Assembly: GCA_013822245.1 (NCBI GenBank)
Contig: PNKE01000044.1
Coordinates: forward strand, 1-64,000
Length of the DNA stretch: 64,000 nucleotides
Source: Candidatus Solibacter sp.
Lineage (GTDB): Bacteria > Acidobacteriota > Terriglobia > Bryobacterales > Bryobacteraceae
Reading direction: 5' to 3'
The position numbers were made by a program, and so were the translations under genes. The notes under the pieces are model-generated. The model worked only from the letters and a program-made list of their open reading frames with translations. It was not told where the DNA came from and made no database searches. Of this stretch, positions 17,224-25,236 are shown in pieces. How positions within the stretch are numbered: the stretch's first letter is position 1; each line of letters starts with the position of its first letter.

Positions 17224-17316
17224 GCGCCGGAGGCGGGAGGTCAGAAGCGCAAAGGCCGCTCCGGCGCGGCTCCAATCGCCCGGGGCACTCGCATGGCGAG
17301 GGCGCCGGAGCGAGTC
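17224..17316. terminator. Nested inverted repeats, probable bidirectional terminator
   Basis: Between the convergent YbaK-like and Oar-like genes, GCGCCGGAG (17224-17232) can pair with CTCCGGCGC (17259-17267), and GCTCCGGCGC (17258-17267) can also pair with GCGCCGGAGC (17302-17311), which is followed by GAGTCCGTTTT. Two mutually exclusive hairpins result; the second has a T-run for rightward transcription. Confidence 0.5.
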
Positions 17317-17333
17317 CGTTTTGCGCGTGTTCC

Positions 17334-19118
17334 TCAAAAGATAAAGCTGAAGCCGCCGCGAAGCGAGCGGGGGAACTGGACGAGGTAGATGGTGCGGCCG
17401 TCGCGCGCGGGGATGGGCATGTAGCCGGCGGCGAGGAGGTTGCGGACCTCGGCGGTCATCTCGAAGCGGCCGGGCATGAAGCCAGAAGAGGGCAGGGGCT
17501 GCCGGACCTGGAAATTGAGGCCCGATTGCGGACCGATGCGCTGGGTCATCCAGGCGTGGGTGGAAGGGACCACGCCATCGGGAGTCCAGGTGTAGTTGGC
17601 GGCGATCCTGGTGCCGGTCTTGCGGAAGAGGCCGGTGAGCCGCGCCGATCCCCAGACGCGGCGGGCGACGGAGAAGTGCGACCGCATCGCGGCGGGGTCG
17701 CCGCCGGTGGCCTCAGCGGCGTTGGGTGCGAGCATTCCGCTCCAGCCGAAGCCGATGCCGGCCGACCAGTCGTCGCCGAAGGCGCGCGAGACAGACGACA
17801 TCACGCCGTCGGACTGGTAGTTGCCGAGGTTGAAAATCGAACTGTTTGAAGCGATGTCGGGCAGCAGGTCCATGGGCGACAGCGCCCCGGCGGGCGAGGC
17901 GACGGTGAAGGCGGCATCGCGGATGCGGTCGTGGTAAGCGGCGGCGGAGAGCGTCCAGGGGCCCATAAGGCGGCGGTAGCCGGCTTCGTAGGATTCGGTG
18001 CGCTGGACGCGCGCATGGCCGCCGCGCAGAGAAATCCGCGGGAACATCGCCAGGCCGACCATGTCGCTTTGCAGGGTCCCTTCCGAGGCGGCGGGAGAGA
18101 GCAGGTCCAGCGGCGGGGCGCCGGTGGAGTAGGCCATCTCGAAGACGCCGGCGACGCCGAGATTGGTTGAAAGGCGGGCGAATGGGCTGAAAATGGTCAT
18201 GCGGTCGAGGAAGGCGACCGATTCGAGAAGCGCGCCGTATTCGAGCGTCACCTCGCCGGTGATCTGTTGCCTGTCCATCACCTTGGCCGACATGGTGCGC
18301 AGCAGCGGCGAGTGGCCCATGCCGCCGTAGCCGCCCAGCAGGCGTTGCCCGGCGATGTGGCGCATGGCGACCTGGCGGACGGTGAGTTCAAGGTCAGGGC
18401 TGGAAGCGCCGGAGTAGCTGGTGCGGAAGGCGGTGACAGGCGTGCCAAGCGAAGAGGCGTAGCCGAGGTTGCCGAGCACGCGAAGCTCATTGCCGCCGAA
18501 GACGGTGGTGGCCAGGGCGAACGCCGTCCCGAGGTCGGGTTCGGGGCCCAGCGCCGAGGCGGCGCCTTCGCTGCCGGCCGAAAGCCGCATCAGGCCGCGT
18601 GTCAGTTCGAAGTTACTATTCCTTGACCTGGCGGCGCCCGGCAAGTGAACATCGAGGCCAGGCAGGGCCCGCAGCACCGGACGCGTGACGCCCGACGAGC
18701 GCAGCACCCATTTCCACTCGTCCGTCATGACCGAGGCGGCCGCCGACGGCGCCGTATAGACAAGTTCGATCGAGCTGAAGATGGTGGCCAACTCGATCGA
18801 CAGGTAGCTCTCCATGCCGGCCTTGACGGGGATGTTGGTGCGGTTGGCTGGAATGTATGTGGACAGGTTGACGCGGACGGCGTACTGGTCGGGGGCGAGG
18901 GATTTGAACTCGAAGCGGCCGGAGGCGTCGGTCAGAGTCTTCTGGATGAACCGTTCGTAGCGGTTATAGAGCGAGACGACAGCGCCCATCTGGGCTGTGC
19001 CGGCGGGGTTACGCACCTCACCCTTCAAAGCGCCGAGCAGTCTGTACTCAGCGCCCACCGCCGCGACCGGCGCGACGGCCATCACAGCCAGAAATGCGAT
19101 ACCGGCTTTGTCCAGCAT
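17334..19118 (-). CDS. Outer-membrane barrel protein with carboxypeptidase-regulatory-like domain
   Basis: 594 residues. A signal peptide (MLDKAGIAFLAVMAVAPVAAVGA) is followed by a carboxypeptidase-regulatory-like Ig-type domain (about 27-110: GEVRNPAGTAQMGAVVSLYN, DASGRFEFKSLAPDQYAVRV), then a long beta-rich region ending GGFSFIF with the terminal Phe typical of outer-membrane barrels. It resembles short Oar/TonB-receptor-like proteins of acidobacteria. It is shorter than full TonB-dependent receptors and I do not see a clear TonB box. Ligand unknown. Confidence 0.7.
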   Translation of the reverse strand: MLDKAGIAFLAVMAVAPVAAVGAEYRLLGALKGEVRNPAGTAQMGAVVSLYNRYERFIQKTLTDASGRFEFKSLAPDQYAVRVNLSTYIPANRTNIPVKAGMESYLSIELATIFSSIELVYTAPSAAASVMTDEWKWVLRSSGVTRPVLRALPGLDVHLPGAARSRNSNFELTRGLMRLSAGSEGAASALGPEPDLGTAFALATTVFGGNELRVLGNLGYASSLGTPVTAFRTSYSGASSPDLELTVRQVAMRHIAGQRLLGGYGGMGHSPLLRTMSAKVMDRQQITGEVTLEYGALLESVAFLDRMTIFSPFARLSTNLGVAGVFEMAYSTGAPPLDLLSPAASEGTLQSDMVGLAMFPRISLRGGHARVQRTESYEAGYRRLMGPWTLSAAAYHDRIRDAAFTVASPAGALSPMDLLPDIASNSSIFNLGNYQSDGVMSSVSRAFGDDWSAGIGFGWSGMLAPNAAEATGGDPAAMRSHFSVARRVWGSARLTGLFRKTGTRIAANYTWTPDGVVPSTHAWMTQRIGPQSGLNFQVRQPLPSSGFMPGRFEMTAEVRNLLAAGYMPIPARDGRTIYLVQFPRSLRGGFSFIF

Positions 19119-19156
19119 CGGAATCGCCGCGGGCCTCCTCGCCCTTGGGGAACCTC

Positions 19157-20821
19157 TTAAGTTATAGAAAACTGCGCCTGTTGCGTCAAGCTCTCATTCT
19201 TGAGCCTGTCGGTCACTTTCAGCTTCAGGATGTACCTGCCGGGCTCCAGCGAGCCGAGCGGAAGCAGCTTTTCGATTGTCATCTGCGACGCCGAGCCATC
19301 CAGCGCCGTGACGTCCTCGATGAATTCAAGGACTTTCGAGTTGTCCGAGGCCTTGAGGATTTCGTACTCCACCTGGCCCTGAGGCTTGTTGGTCTTCTCC
19401 TCGGCCTGGAAGTTATAGAGCTTCAGGAAGATGCCCATCTTCTCCGAGCGCTTGAAGCTCTCGGTCATGCGCGGGCGGACCTTCGACGAGCCGATGACGA
19501 ACTGGCCGGCGCCAATCGATTTGGTCGGCACCTTTTCGAGCACGTCGGCCAGGATGATGGAGCTGGTGAAGAGTTGGTCCTCTTCCATGCGGGGCACGTT
19601 GAGGGCCTGCTCGTAGTTGACCATGTTGCCGCCGACGATATCCTTGGCGACGACGTTGAGCCGGTACATGCCCGGCGCCAGCGGAATCGACTTCTGGTAG
19701 ATCGACTGCCCGTCGCTGGCCTCCTGCAACATCTCGGTGGGCACGTCGACGGTGACCACATCCTCGAAGATGTTGGCCGGGCGGCGCGACATGGTCGAGA
19801 TGCGCGCGAAGATGTTGACGATGGCCTTCGAAACCTGGCCCTCCTGCTTGAATTGCAGGTCCTTGCGGTTGAACTGCAGGGTGACATTGGTCATCACGGT
19901 GGACGATGTGGCGGGGAAGAAGTCGACGCGCGACTGCATCGGCAGGATGTTGTAGATGATGCGCGAGGTGATCTGGGCCTCAAGATCCTTGAACTTCACC
20001 GAGGGCGCCTTCTGCAGCATGGCGAACTGCTGGAGGCGTTCGAACTGCTGCATACGGGCCGGCAGCGGCTGGTTGCCGGTGCCCAGGCGGGTGCCGTCGG
20101 TGCGGCTGAAGCGGTCGGCCTTGTCGGCCATGCCCATCTGTTCCATCAGCGTCAGGCCGGCGCCGGGGACATGGAGCAGGGCGTCTTTTTCAGACGGATC
20201 CATCGTCATGCGGTACTCGCCGGTCATCGTCGGATCGACGAATTCGATGATGATGTCGGTCCCGATACCCTCGATCCAGCGATAGCGCCACTTTTCGAAG
20301 GGGAATGTGGATGTCGTTCCGCCACCTTCCTCGAAGGGCCGCTCGTAGGTGCCGCCCGAGGGGCGGGATTCGATTTCGTCCGGCGGGCCAAAGGTGATGT
20401 AAATGCGGCCGCGGTCCGATCTCCAGCCGGGGATGCCGGAGGCGAAGCGCTCGTTGCAGTATGCGATGCGGCGGTAGTGCTCTTCCTTATACTCGTTCTC
20501 CATCGAGTCCGGAGAAGGGTCGCGGCGGAGCCAGAACTGCTCGATGAACTGCTCCATTTCCTCGGCTGTCTGGAAGTTCTTGAACGCCTTGCGCTCCTCG
20601 TCGGTGATGATGTAGAGCACGTCCTCGTCGAGCCATTTCTTATATGGCCGTTCGAGCTCTTTCCGCAGGCGCTCCTGCTGCCGTCGCAACTCCTTTGCGC
20701 TCAACGGTTTCGCAACCGTCTCGCGCGGTCCTTCGTTCTTCTTTTGAGCGCCGGCCGGGACGTTAAAAGTCAGGACCACGGCGGCGGCCAGGAAAACGGA
20801 GAGAAAGTCTTTGCTATTCAT
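19157..20821 (-). CDS. GWxTD domain protein, exported
   Basis: 554 residues from the ATG giving MNSKDFLSVFLAAAVVLTF, a signal peptide ending near AGA-QKK; the longer frame start is upstream noise. The GWxTD-type region is YKKWLDEDVLYIITDEERKAF with EEMEQFIEQFWLRRDPSP (about 55-105), followed by YCNERFASGIPGWRSDRGRIYITFGPPDE. The C-terminal half is beta-rich with Ig-like repeats. This domain is widespread in Acidobacteriota and Bacteroidota; its function is not established. The gene stands alone between convergent/tandem neighbours. Confidence 0.88.
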   Translation of the reverse strand: MNSKDFLSVFLAAAVVLTFNVPAGAQKKNEGPRETVAKPLSAKELRRQQERLRKELERPYKKWLDEDVLYIITDEERKAFKNFQTAEEMEQFIEQFWLRRDPSPDSMENEYKEEHYRRIAYCNERFASGIPGWRSDRGRIYITFGPPDEIESRPSGGTYERPFEEGGGTTSTFPFEKWRYRWIEGIGTDIIIEFVDPTMTGEYRMTMDPSEKDALLHVPGAGLTLMEQMGMADKADRFSRTDGTRLGTGNQPLPARMQQFERLQQFAMLQKAPSVKFKDLEAQITSRIIYNILPMQSRVDFFPATSSTVMTNVTLQFNRKDLQFKQEGQVSKAIVNIFARISTMSRRPANIFEDVVTVDVPTEMLQEASDGQSIYQKSIPLAPGMYRLNVVAKDIVGGNMVNYEQALNVPRMEEDQLFTSSIILADVLEKVPTKSIGAGQFVIGSSKVRPRMTESFKRSEKMGIFLKLYNFQAEEKTNKPQGQVEYEILKASDNSKVLEFIEDVTALDGSASQMTIEKLLPLGSLEPGRYILKLKVTDRLKNESLTQQAQFSIT

Positions 20822-20977
20822 AGGCTTGCGCTGCGGGCGTAGGCGCACCACGCCCCACTCCAGTCTAGCTCAATTCTAGGGCCGGTCCACGGGGCCGTCA
20901 AGCGGATAGCGGAGCCTGCGCCGGTCCTGGAACGAGACTTCATCACGAGGTTTGACGGCAACGGCGTTGCCGGGGTT

Positions 20978-21742
20978 TCATTTGGAATGGCTTGCGACCG
21001 GGCGAAACTCCTCACCCTCGGTCCCCGTGGCAAACGGGCTGAAGTCGGTCGCCACATCGTAGACGTCCACGTTCTCGGCGCGTTTCAGGGAATTGACCAC
21101 GGCGTATGTGACCGGCGTCATCGCCGCCTCGTAGAGGACTTTGCCCAGGTAGCCTGAGATGATGAGGTTAACGATGGTGCCGAAGCTTGCCCGGCCGGCG
21201 AAGGCGAGCGTCATGATGACGGCGGAATCGACGAGCTGTCCGACCGCGGTTGAGCCGATGGTGCGCATCCAGAGGTGTTTGCCGCCGGACCAGACCTTCA
21301 TTTTGGCCATGACGTAGGAGTTGGCGAATTCGCCGGCCCAGTAAGCGGCCAGGCTGGCGGCGACCATGCGCGGGATGAAGCTGAAAACCGTCTCGAAGGC
21401 TGCCTGATGGGGCCATTCCGGCGCTGGCGGAAGGGCGACGACGATCATGCCGAAGGCGGCCATGAGGGCGGAGGCGAAAAAACCCATCCAGATCGCCCGG
21501 CGGGAGCCGGCGTAGCCGTAGACCTCGGTAAAGATGTCGCCGAAAATGTAGGTAATGGGGAAGAGAAGCTGAGCGCCGCTGATGCGGAAGGGTCCGACGG
21601 CGCAGATCTTCTGTCCGATCAGGTTGGAGATCAGCAGGACGACGACAAAGACCATCAGTGCCAGGTCGAAGTAGCGGAAGTGGTGGGTGGGGCGTTCGAG
21701 CTTCCGGGCGGACGACGAAATGGCACGGGCCGTTGGATGCAT
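20978..21742 (-). CDS. yhhQ: Queuosine precursor transporter (VUT/YhhQ family)
   Basis: 254 residues with about six membrane helices, starting FRYFDLALMVFVVVLLISNLIGQKI and including GAQLLFPITYIFGDIFTEVYGYAGSRR, the family hallmark (PxxYxxxDxxxExYG-like), and a later VGQLVDSAVIMTLAF. YhhQ imports preQ0/preQ1, precursors of queuosine in tRNA. The C-terminal ~25 residues are a soluble tail. The start codon is inside an inverted repeat (see 21727..21773). No queuosine enzymes are nearby. Confidence 0.87.
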   Translation of the reverse strand: MHPTARAISSSARKLERPTHHFRYFDLALMVFVVVLLISNLIGQKICAVGPFRISGAQLLFPITYIFGDIFTEVYGYAGSRRAIWMGFFASALMAAFGMIVVALPPAPEWPHQAAFETVFSFIPRMVAASLAAYWAGEFANSYVMAKMKVWSGGKHLWMRTIGSTAVGQLVDSAVIMTLAFAGRASFGTIVNLIISGYLGKVLYEAAMTPVTYAVVNSLKRAENVDVYDVATDFSPFATGTEGEEFRPVASHSK

Positions 21743-21773
21743 GGGAATCTATACAGATTCGCTCCAACGGCCC
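21727..21773 (-). promoter_or_regulatory. Nested hairpin spanning the yhhQ ribosome site and start codon
   Basis: In the minus-strand RNA, GGGCCGTTGGA (21773-21763) is perfectly complementary to TCCAACGGCCC (21737-21727), which lies in codons 3 to 6 of yhhQ. Inside it GAATCT pairs with AGATTC (6 bp). The only Shine-Dalgarno-like GGAG sits at the junction of the two stems, 20 bases before the ATG, which the inner hairpin would shorten to an effective few bases. Control of translation is inferred. Confidence 0.5.
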
Positions 21774-21799
21774 GGGGAAGCAACTTAATCGACGCGGGG

Positions 21800-22273
21800 C
21801 TACTGTTTGGCGAAGACGGCCTTCATGGTCATCTCGCCCATCGGCGCGACCATCTTGCTGTCGACGGTCATCGTCTTGCCGTCGGCGGAGAGCGACCAGC
21901 GCTCGACGCCGGTGATCTCGACCTGCTGGCCCTGAACGTTCATGGTTCGTTTGGAATCGATCACGACGACGCTGCCTTCCCACTTGGGCGTGTACATGAC
22001 GACGCCGCGGGGATTCTCCTGTTTCTGCTCCTTGCCGTCCAGGGTATATTCGGTATCCATGGTGCGCTCGCCGCTGGGCGTGGACTGGGTGGTCTTGATC
22101 TTGATCGACGGGTCCTTGTGGTCGATGAGGCGTTCCATTTTCTCGGGGGCGGGCATCTGGCCGAAGTCGCTCTTTGCGGCGTCGAGTTTCCAGTTCCCGG
22201 TGAAGTCGGGCTTATCGGCGGCGATGGCCGCGACCGTCAGCGCCAGTAGGGCCAGCAAGATCCTGCGTTTCAT
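21800..22273 (-). CDS. Exported lipocalin-like protein of unknown function
   Basis: 157 residues. Signal peptide MKRRILLALLALTVAAIAA; the mature part starts DKPDFTGNWKLDAAKSDFG, a motif common in small secreted acidobacterial proteins with a lipocalin-like barrel. It ends SKMVAPMGEMTMKAVFAKQ. No catalytic residues are apparent. It precedes yhhQ on the same strand by 57 bases and may be co-transcribed with it. Confidence 0.75.
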   Translation of the reverse strand: MKRRILLALLALTVAAIAADKPDFTGNWKLDAAKSDFGQMPAPEKMERLIDHKDPSIKIKTTQSTPSGERTMDTEYTLDGKEQKQENPRGVVMYTPKWEGSVVVIDSKRTMNVQGQQVEITGVERWSLSADGKTMTVDSKMVAPMGEMTMKAVFAKQ

Positions 22274-22345
22274 TTTGTTCGTGTCCTTTCACGGCGCGCG
22301 GCAAGATTCGCCACGGGCCCTCTCAGCCTGAATATCGCACAACCG

Positions 22346-23710
22346 CTACCGGGCTGACAGCAACAAAGACGGATTCAGGAGGTAGGGGGATACAACCGCC
22401 GGCAGATTTGTCAGCGGCAGGACGCCGTCGCTCACCGGGAATCCGAGCGTGGCGCGCATCCAGTGGCGGCGGGCGTCGCAGCGGGCGAGGCAATCGGGCG
22501 ACAGGCGATGGATTTCGGCTCGCAGGGCGGGTCCGGCGAGGGCATAGGCGTCTTCCATGCGGGAGGAGTAGTAATCGGGGTGGGAGGGGATGACGTCGGA
22601 TTGCATGACCATGCCTTCGCGGAGAGGGATGCGGGAGGCGGGTGCGACGGGGGAGGAGATCCATTCGTCGAAGCCGATGAGGTGGCCGGCGTTGAGGAAG
22701 ACGTGGAATTTTTCCTCGGCGAGGCGGGAGTGGATGGCGTCGTGGAGAGCTGCGCCGGTGGAGCCGATGTGGAGTTGATCGAACCAGGCGGCCATGGCGT
22801 CGAAGTAGGGGCCGGCGAAGGAGGCGGCGTAATCGCGGATGGAGGCGGGGAGTTCGTCTGGACCGGCGACAACCCAGCCGGCGCGGCAGCAGTTGGCGCC
22901 CCAGTAGCAGATGCCGCAGGAGAAGCGTCCGCCGCGGACGATGCGCTCGCCGCGGGCGCTGGCGAGGGAGACGCGGTTTCGGCCGCACTTGAGCGTCATG
23001 TGGCAGCCGAGGGGGACGCCGTTGTACTGAGCGTGTTGGAGGAGGTCGTGGTCGAGGGCGCCGGGGGTGATGGCGTCGATGACGCGCTTCATGCCGTCGC
23101 TGGCGAGCGCGCCGGTCCATTCGAAGAAGACGATTTCCGCGGCGGTGGCGGTGGAGCGCAGGCCGTCGAGGGGATCGACGAAGAGGGCGGCGGCGTTTTC
23201 GACGTTTTCCCAGCCGGCGGCGAAGCGGACGGCATCGACGAGATAGGAAGGGGCGTCGATGCGGCGGGGATCGTTGTAGTCCTTCCAGCCGGCGAGGCCG
23301 GCGCGGGAGTGGGCGTCGACGCCTTCATCGCGGAGGATTTCGGCAAGGGGGCGCGAGGAGTCCTTGGGCATGGATGGCAGAGAAAACCACTGGAAGCGCT
23401 CGACGCGCATGGGCGCGGGGGTGGCGGGCAGGTAGTTGACGCATTCGTTGCCGGCGAGCATGAGGGGGGCGCCGCGGAGGCCGATGATGAGCAGGGCCTC
23501 TTCGAAGCGGGGGTCGAAGCCGGAGGTCCAGAGGAGGTTGGCGAAGTGTTCGCGGTCGCCGTAGACGATGAGATGGGTCCAGCCGAGGCGGTCCATGCGG
23601 GCGCGGATTGAGTCGAGGCGGGCCTCATAGCCTTCGCGGGAGAGCCGCCAGGGGGGAGGCTCGGCGGCGCGTCCGAAATCGGGGACCTGGGTTTCGATCA
23701 GCCTTGCCAT
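22346..23710 (-). CDS. M24/creatinase-fold protein with degenerate metal site
   Basis: 454 residues with the two-domain layout of Xaa-Pro aminopeptidases and creatinase: an N-terminal domain (YGDREHFANLLWTSGFDPRFEEALL) and a pita-bread C-terminal domain. The metal-ligand positions are altered: the DxG site reads SCG in RFSCGICYWG, the next Asp region reads CCRAG, the Glu of EPG reads SDV in MVMQSDVIP, while GHLIG and RMEDAY keep His and Glu. It is therefore likely not a metallopeptidase; a creatinase-like metal-free hydrolase or a binding protein are alternatives. Soluble, no signal peptide. Confidence 0.7.
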   Translation of the reverse strand: MARLIETQVPDFGRAAEPPPWRLSREGYEARLDSIRARMDRLGWTHLIVYGDREHFANLLWTSGFDPRFEEALLIIGLRGAPLMLAGNECVNYLPATPAPMRVERFQWFSLPSMPKDSSRPLAEILRDEGVDAHSRAGLAGWKDYNDPRRIDAPSYLVDAVRFAAGWENVENAAALFVDPLDGLRSTATAAEIVFFEWTGALASDGMKRVIDAITPGALDHDLLQHAQYNGVPLGCHMTLKCGRNRVSLASARGERIVRGGRFSCGICYWGANCCRAGWVVAGPDELPASIRDYAASFAGPYFDAMAAWFDQLHIGSTGAALHDAIHSRLAEEKFHVFLNAGHLIGFDEWISSPVAPASRIPLREGMVMQSDVIPSHPDYYSSRMEDAYALAGPALRAEIHRLSPDCLARCDARRHWMRATLGFPVSDGVLPLTNLPAVVSPYLLNPSLLLSAR

Positions 23711-23793
23711 GGGCCGGGGGCTCGGTGCTGTTGCGAGGCGGTGGACGCGGCGGCCCCCCCTTGAAGGAATTGGCTGCGGTGCATTCCTGAAGT

Positions 23794-25236
23794 TTACTTC
23801 CTGGCGGCGAGCGACTTTTGGAGGTGGCTGCGGGAGCGGCTGTAGGCGAAGTAGACGATGAGGCCGAGAACCATCCAGGTGAGGAAGGCTGCCCAGGTGA
23901 GCTTATCGAGGCTGAGCATCAGCAGCAGGTTGAAGGCGACGCCCAGGATGGGGACCAGCGGGACCCACGGGGTGCGGAAGGGGCGCGGCAGGTCCGGCTG
24001 GGTCTTGCGCATGATGATCACGGCGATGCAGACCAGGACAAAGGCGAACAGGGTGCCGATGCTGGTCAACTCGCCGAGTTTCGAGATCGGCGTGAAGGCC
24101 GAGAAAAGCGACACAAAGACCAGCAGCAGTAGGTTCGACAGATACGGCGTCTTCAGTTTGGGATGGAGGCGGGAGAACAAGCCGGGCAGAAGTCCGTCGC
24201 GAGACATCGAGAAGAAGACGCGGGACTGGCCGAGGAGCATGACCAGCATGACCGAGGTCAGGCCGGCCAGCGCGCCAAGTTTCATCAGCTTGCCCATCCA
24301 GGGGTAGCCGGTCATCTTATCGACGGCGACGGCGAGGGGCGCGGCGGTGTTGAGTTCCTTGTAGTTGACCACGCCGGTGAGCACGAGGGCGTAGGCGATG
24401 TAGAGGATGGTGCATACGATGAGCGAACCGACGATGCCGATGGGCATGTCACGTTTGGGGTTTTTGGCTTCCTGGGCGGCGGTGGAAACGGCGTCGAAGC
24501 CGATGTAGGCGAAAAAGATCATGCCGGCGGCGCGGAGAACGCCGGTCCAGCCGAAGTCGCCGAACTTCTCGGAGGTGGCCGGCGGAACGAACGGGGAGTA
24601 GTTCGCGGTGTTGATGTAGAAGTAGCCCAGGGCGATGAACACCAGAACGACGCTGACCTTGATGGCGACGACGACGGAGTTGAACCGCGCGCTCTCCTGG
24701 ATGCCGATGATGAGGATCGCCGTGATCACGCAGATGATGATGACGGCCATGAGGTTCATGGTTCCGGGCACATTGTCCCAGGGCGAGGCGAGCAGGGCGT
24801 GGGGGATTTCGATGCCGGCGTCCTTCATGATCGAGGCGAAGTAAGCCGACCAACTGACCGAGACGGTGGCGGCGCCGATGGCGTATTCAAGCACCAGCGC
24901 CCAGCCGATGATCCAGGCCAGCAGTTCGCCCATGGTGGCGTAGGCGTAGGTGTAGGCGCTGCCGGCGATGGGGATCATGGTGGAGAATTCGCTGTAGCAG
25001 AAGCCGGCGAATGCGCAGCCCACGGCGGCGAGGATGAAGCTGTAGACGACGCCGGGCCCGGCGTGTTGAGCGGCGGCGACGCCGGTAAGGGTGAAGATGC
25101 CGGCGCCGATGATGGCGCCGATACCGAGAAGGATCAGCGACGTGGCGGTGAGCGTGCGTTTAAGGGTTTCACCCCCGGTTTTGCCTTCTGACTCAGCCAG
25201 CAGGCTCTCGATGGTCTTAGTCGCGAACAGGCTCAT
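23794..25236 (-). CDS. APC-family amino-acid permease (cationic amino-acid transporter-like)
   Basis: 480 residues, 12 or more membrane helices. The first helix has GIGAIIGAGIFTLTG, the APC substrate-backbone motif, and MIFFAYIGFDAVSTAAQEAKNPKRDMP is the signature of CAT-type permeases. It imports or exchanges amino acids with proton coupling; substrate is not determinable. It overlaps the upstream permease gene by 20 bases; together with thiE they form a tightly packed minus-strand set. Confidence 0.9.
   Translation of the reverse strand: MSLFATKTIESLLAESEGKTGGETLKRTLTATSLILLGIGAIIGAGIFTLTGVAAAQHAGPGVVYSFILAAVGCAFAGFCYSEFSTMIPIAGSAYTYAYATMGELLAWIIGWALVLEYAIGAATVSVSWSAYFASIMKDAGIEIPHALLASPWDNVPGTMNLMAVIIICVITAILIIGIQESARFNSVVVAIKVSVVLVFIALGYFYINTANYSPFVPPATSEKFGDFGWTGVLRAAGMIFFAYIGFDAVSTAAQEAKNPKRDMPIGIVGSLIVCTILYIAYALVLTGVVNYKELNTAAPLAVAVDKMTGYPWMGKLMKLGALAGLTSVMLVMLLGQSRVFFSMSRDGLLPGLFSRLHPKLKTPYLSNLLLLVFVSLFSAFTPISKLGELTSIGTLFAFVLVCIAVIIMRKTQPDLPRPFRTPWVPLVPILGVAFNLLLMLSLDKLTWAAFLTWMVLGLIVYFAYSRSRSHLQKSLAARK

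Noticed and set aside
21743-21799. Known preQ1 riboswitch before yhhQ
   Set aside because: The leader has a long start-codon hairpin but not the small H-type pseudoknot with an A-rich tail of preQ1-I; reported as a separate finding instead.
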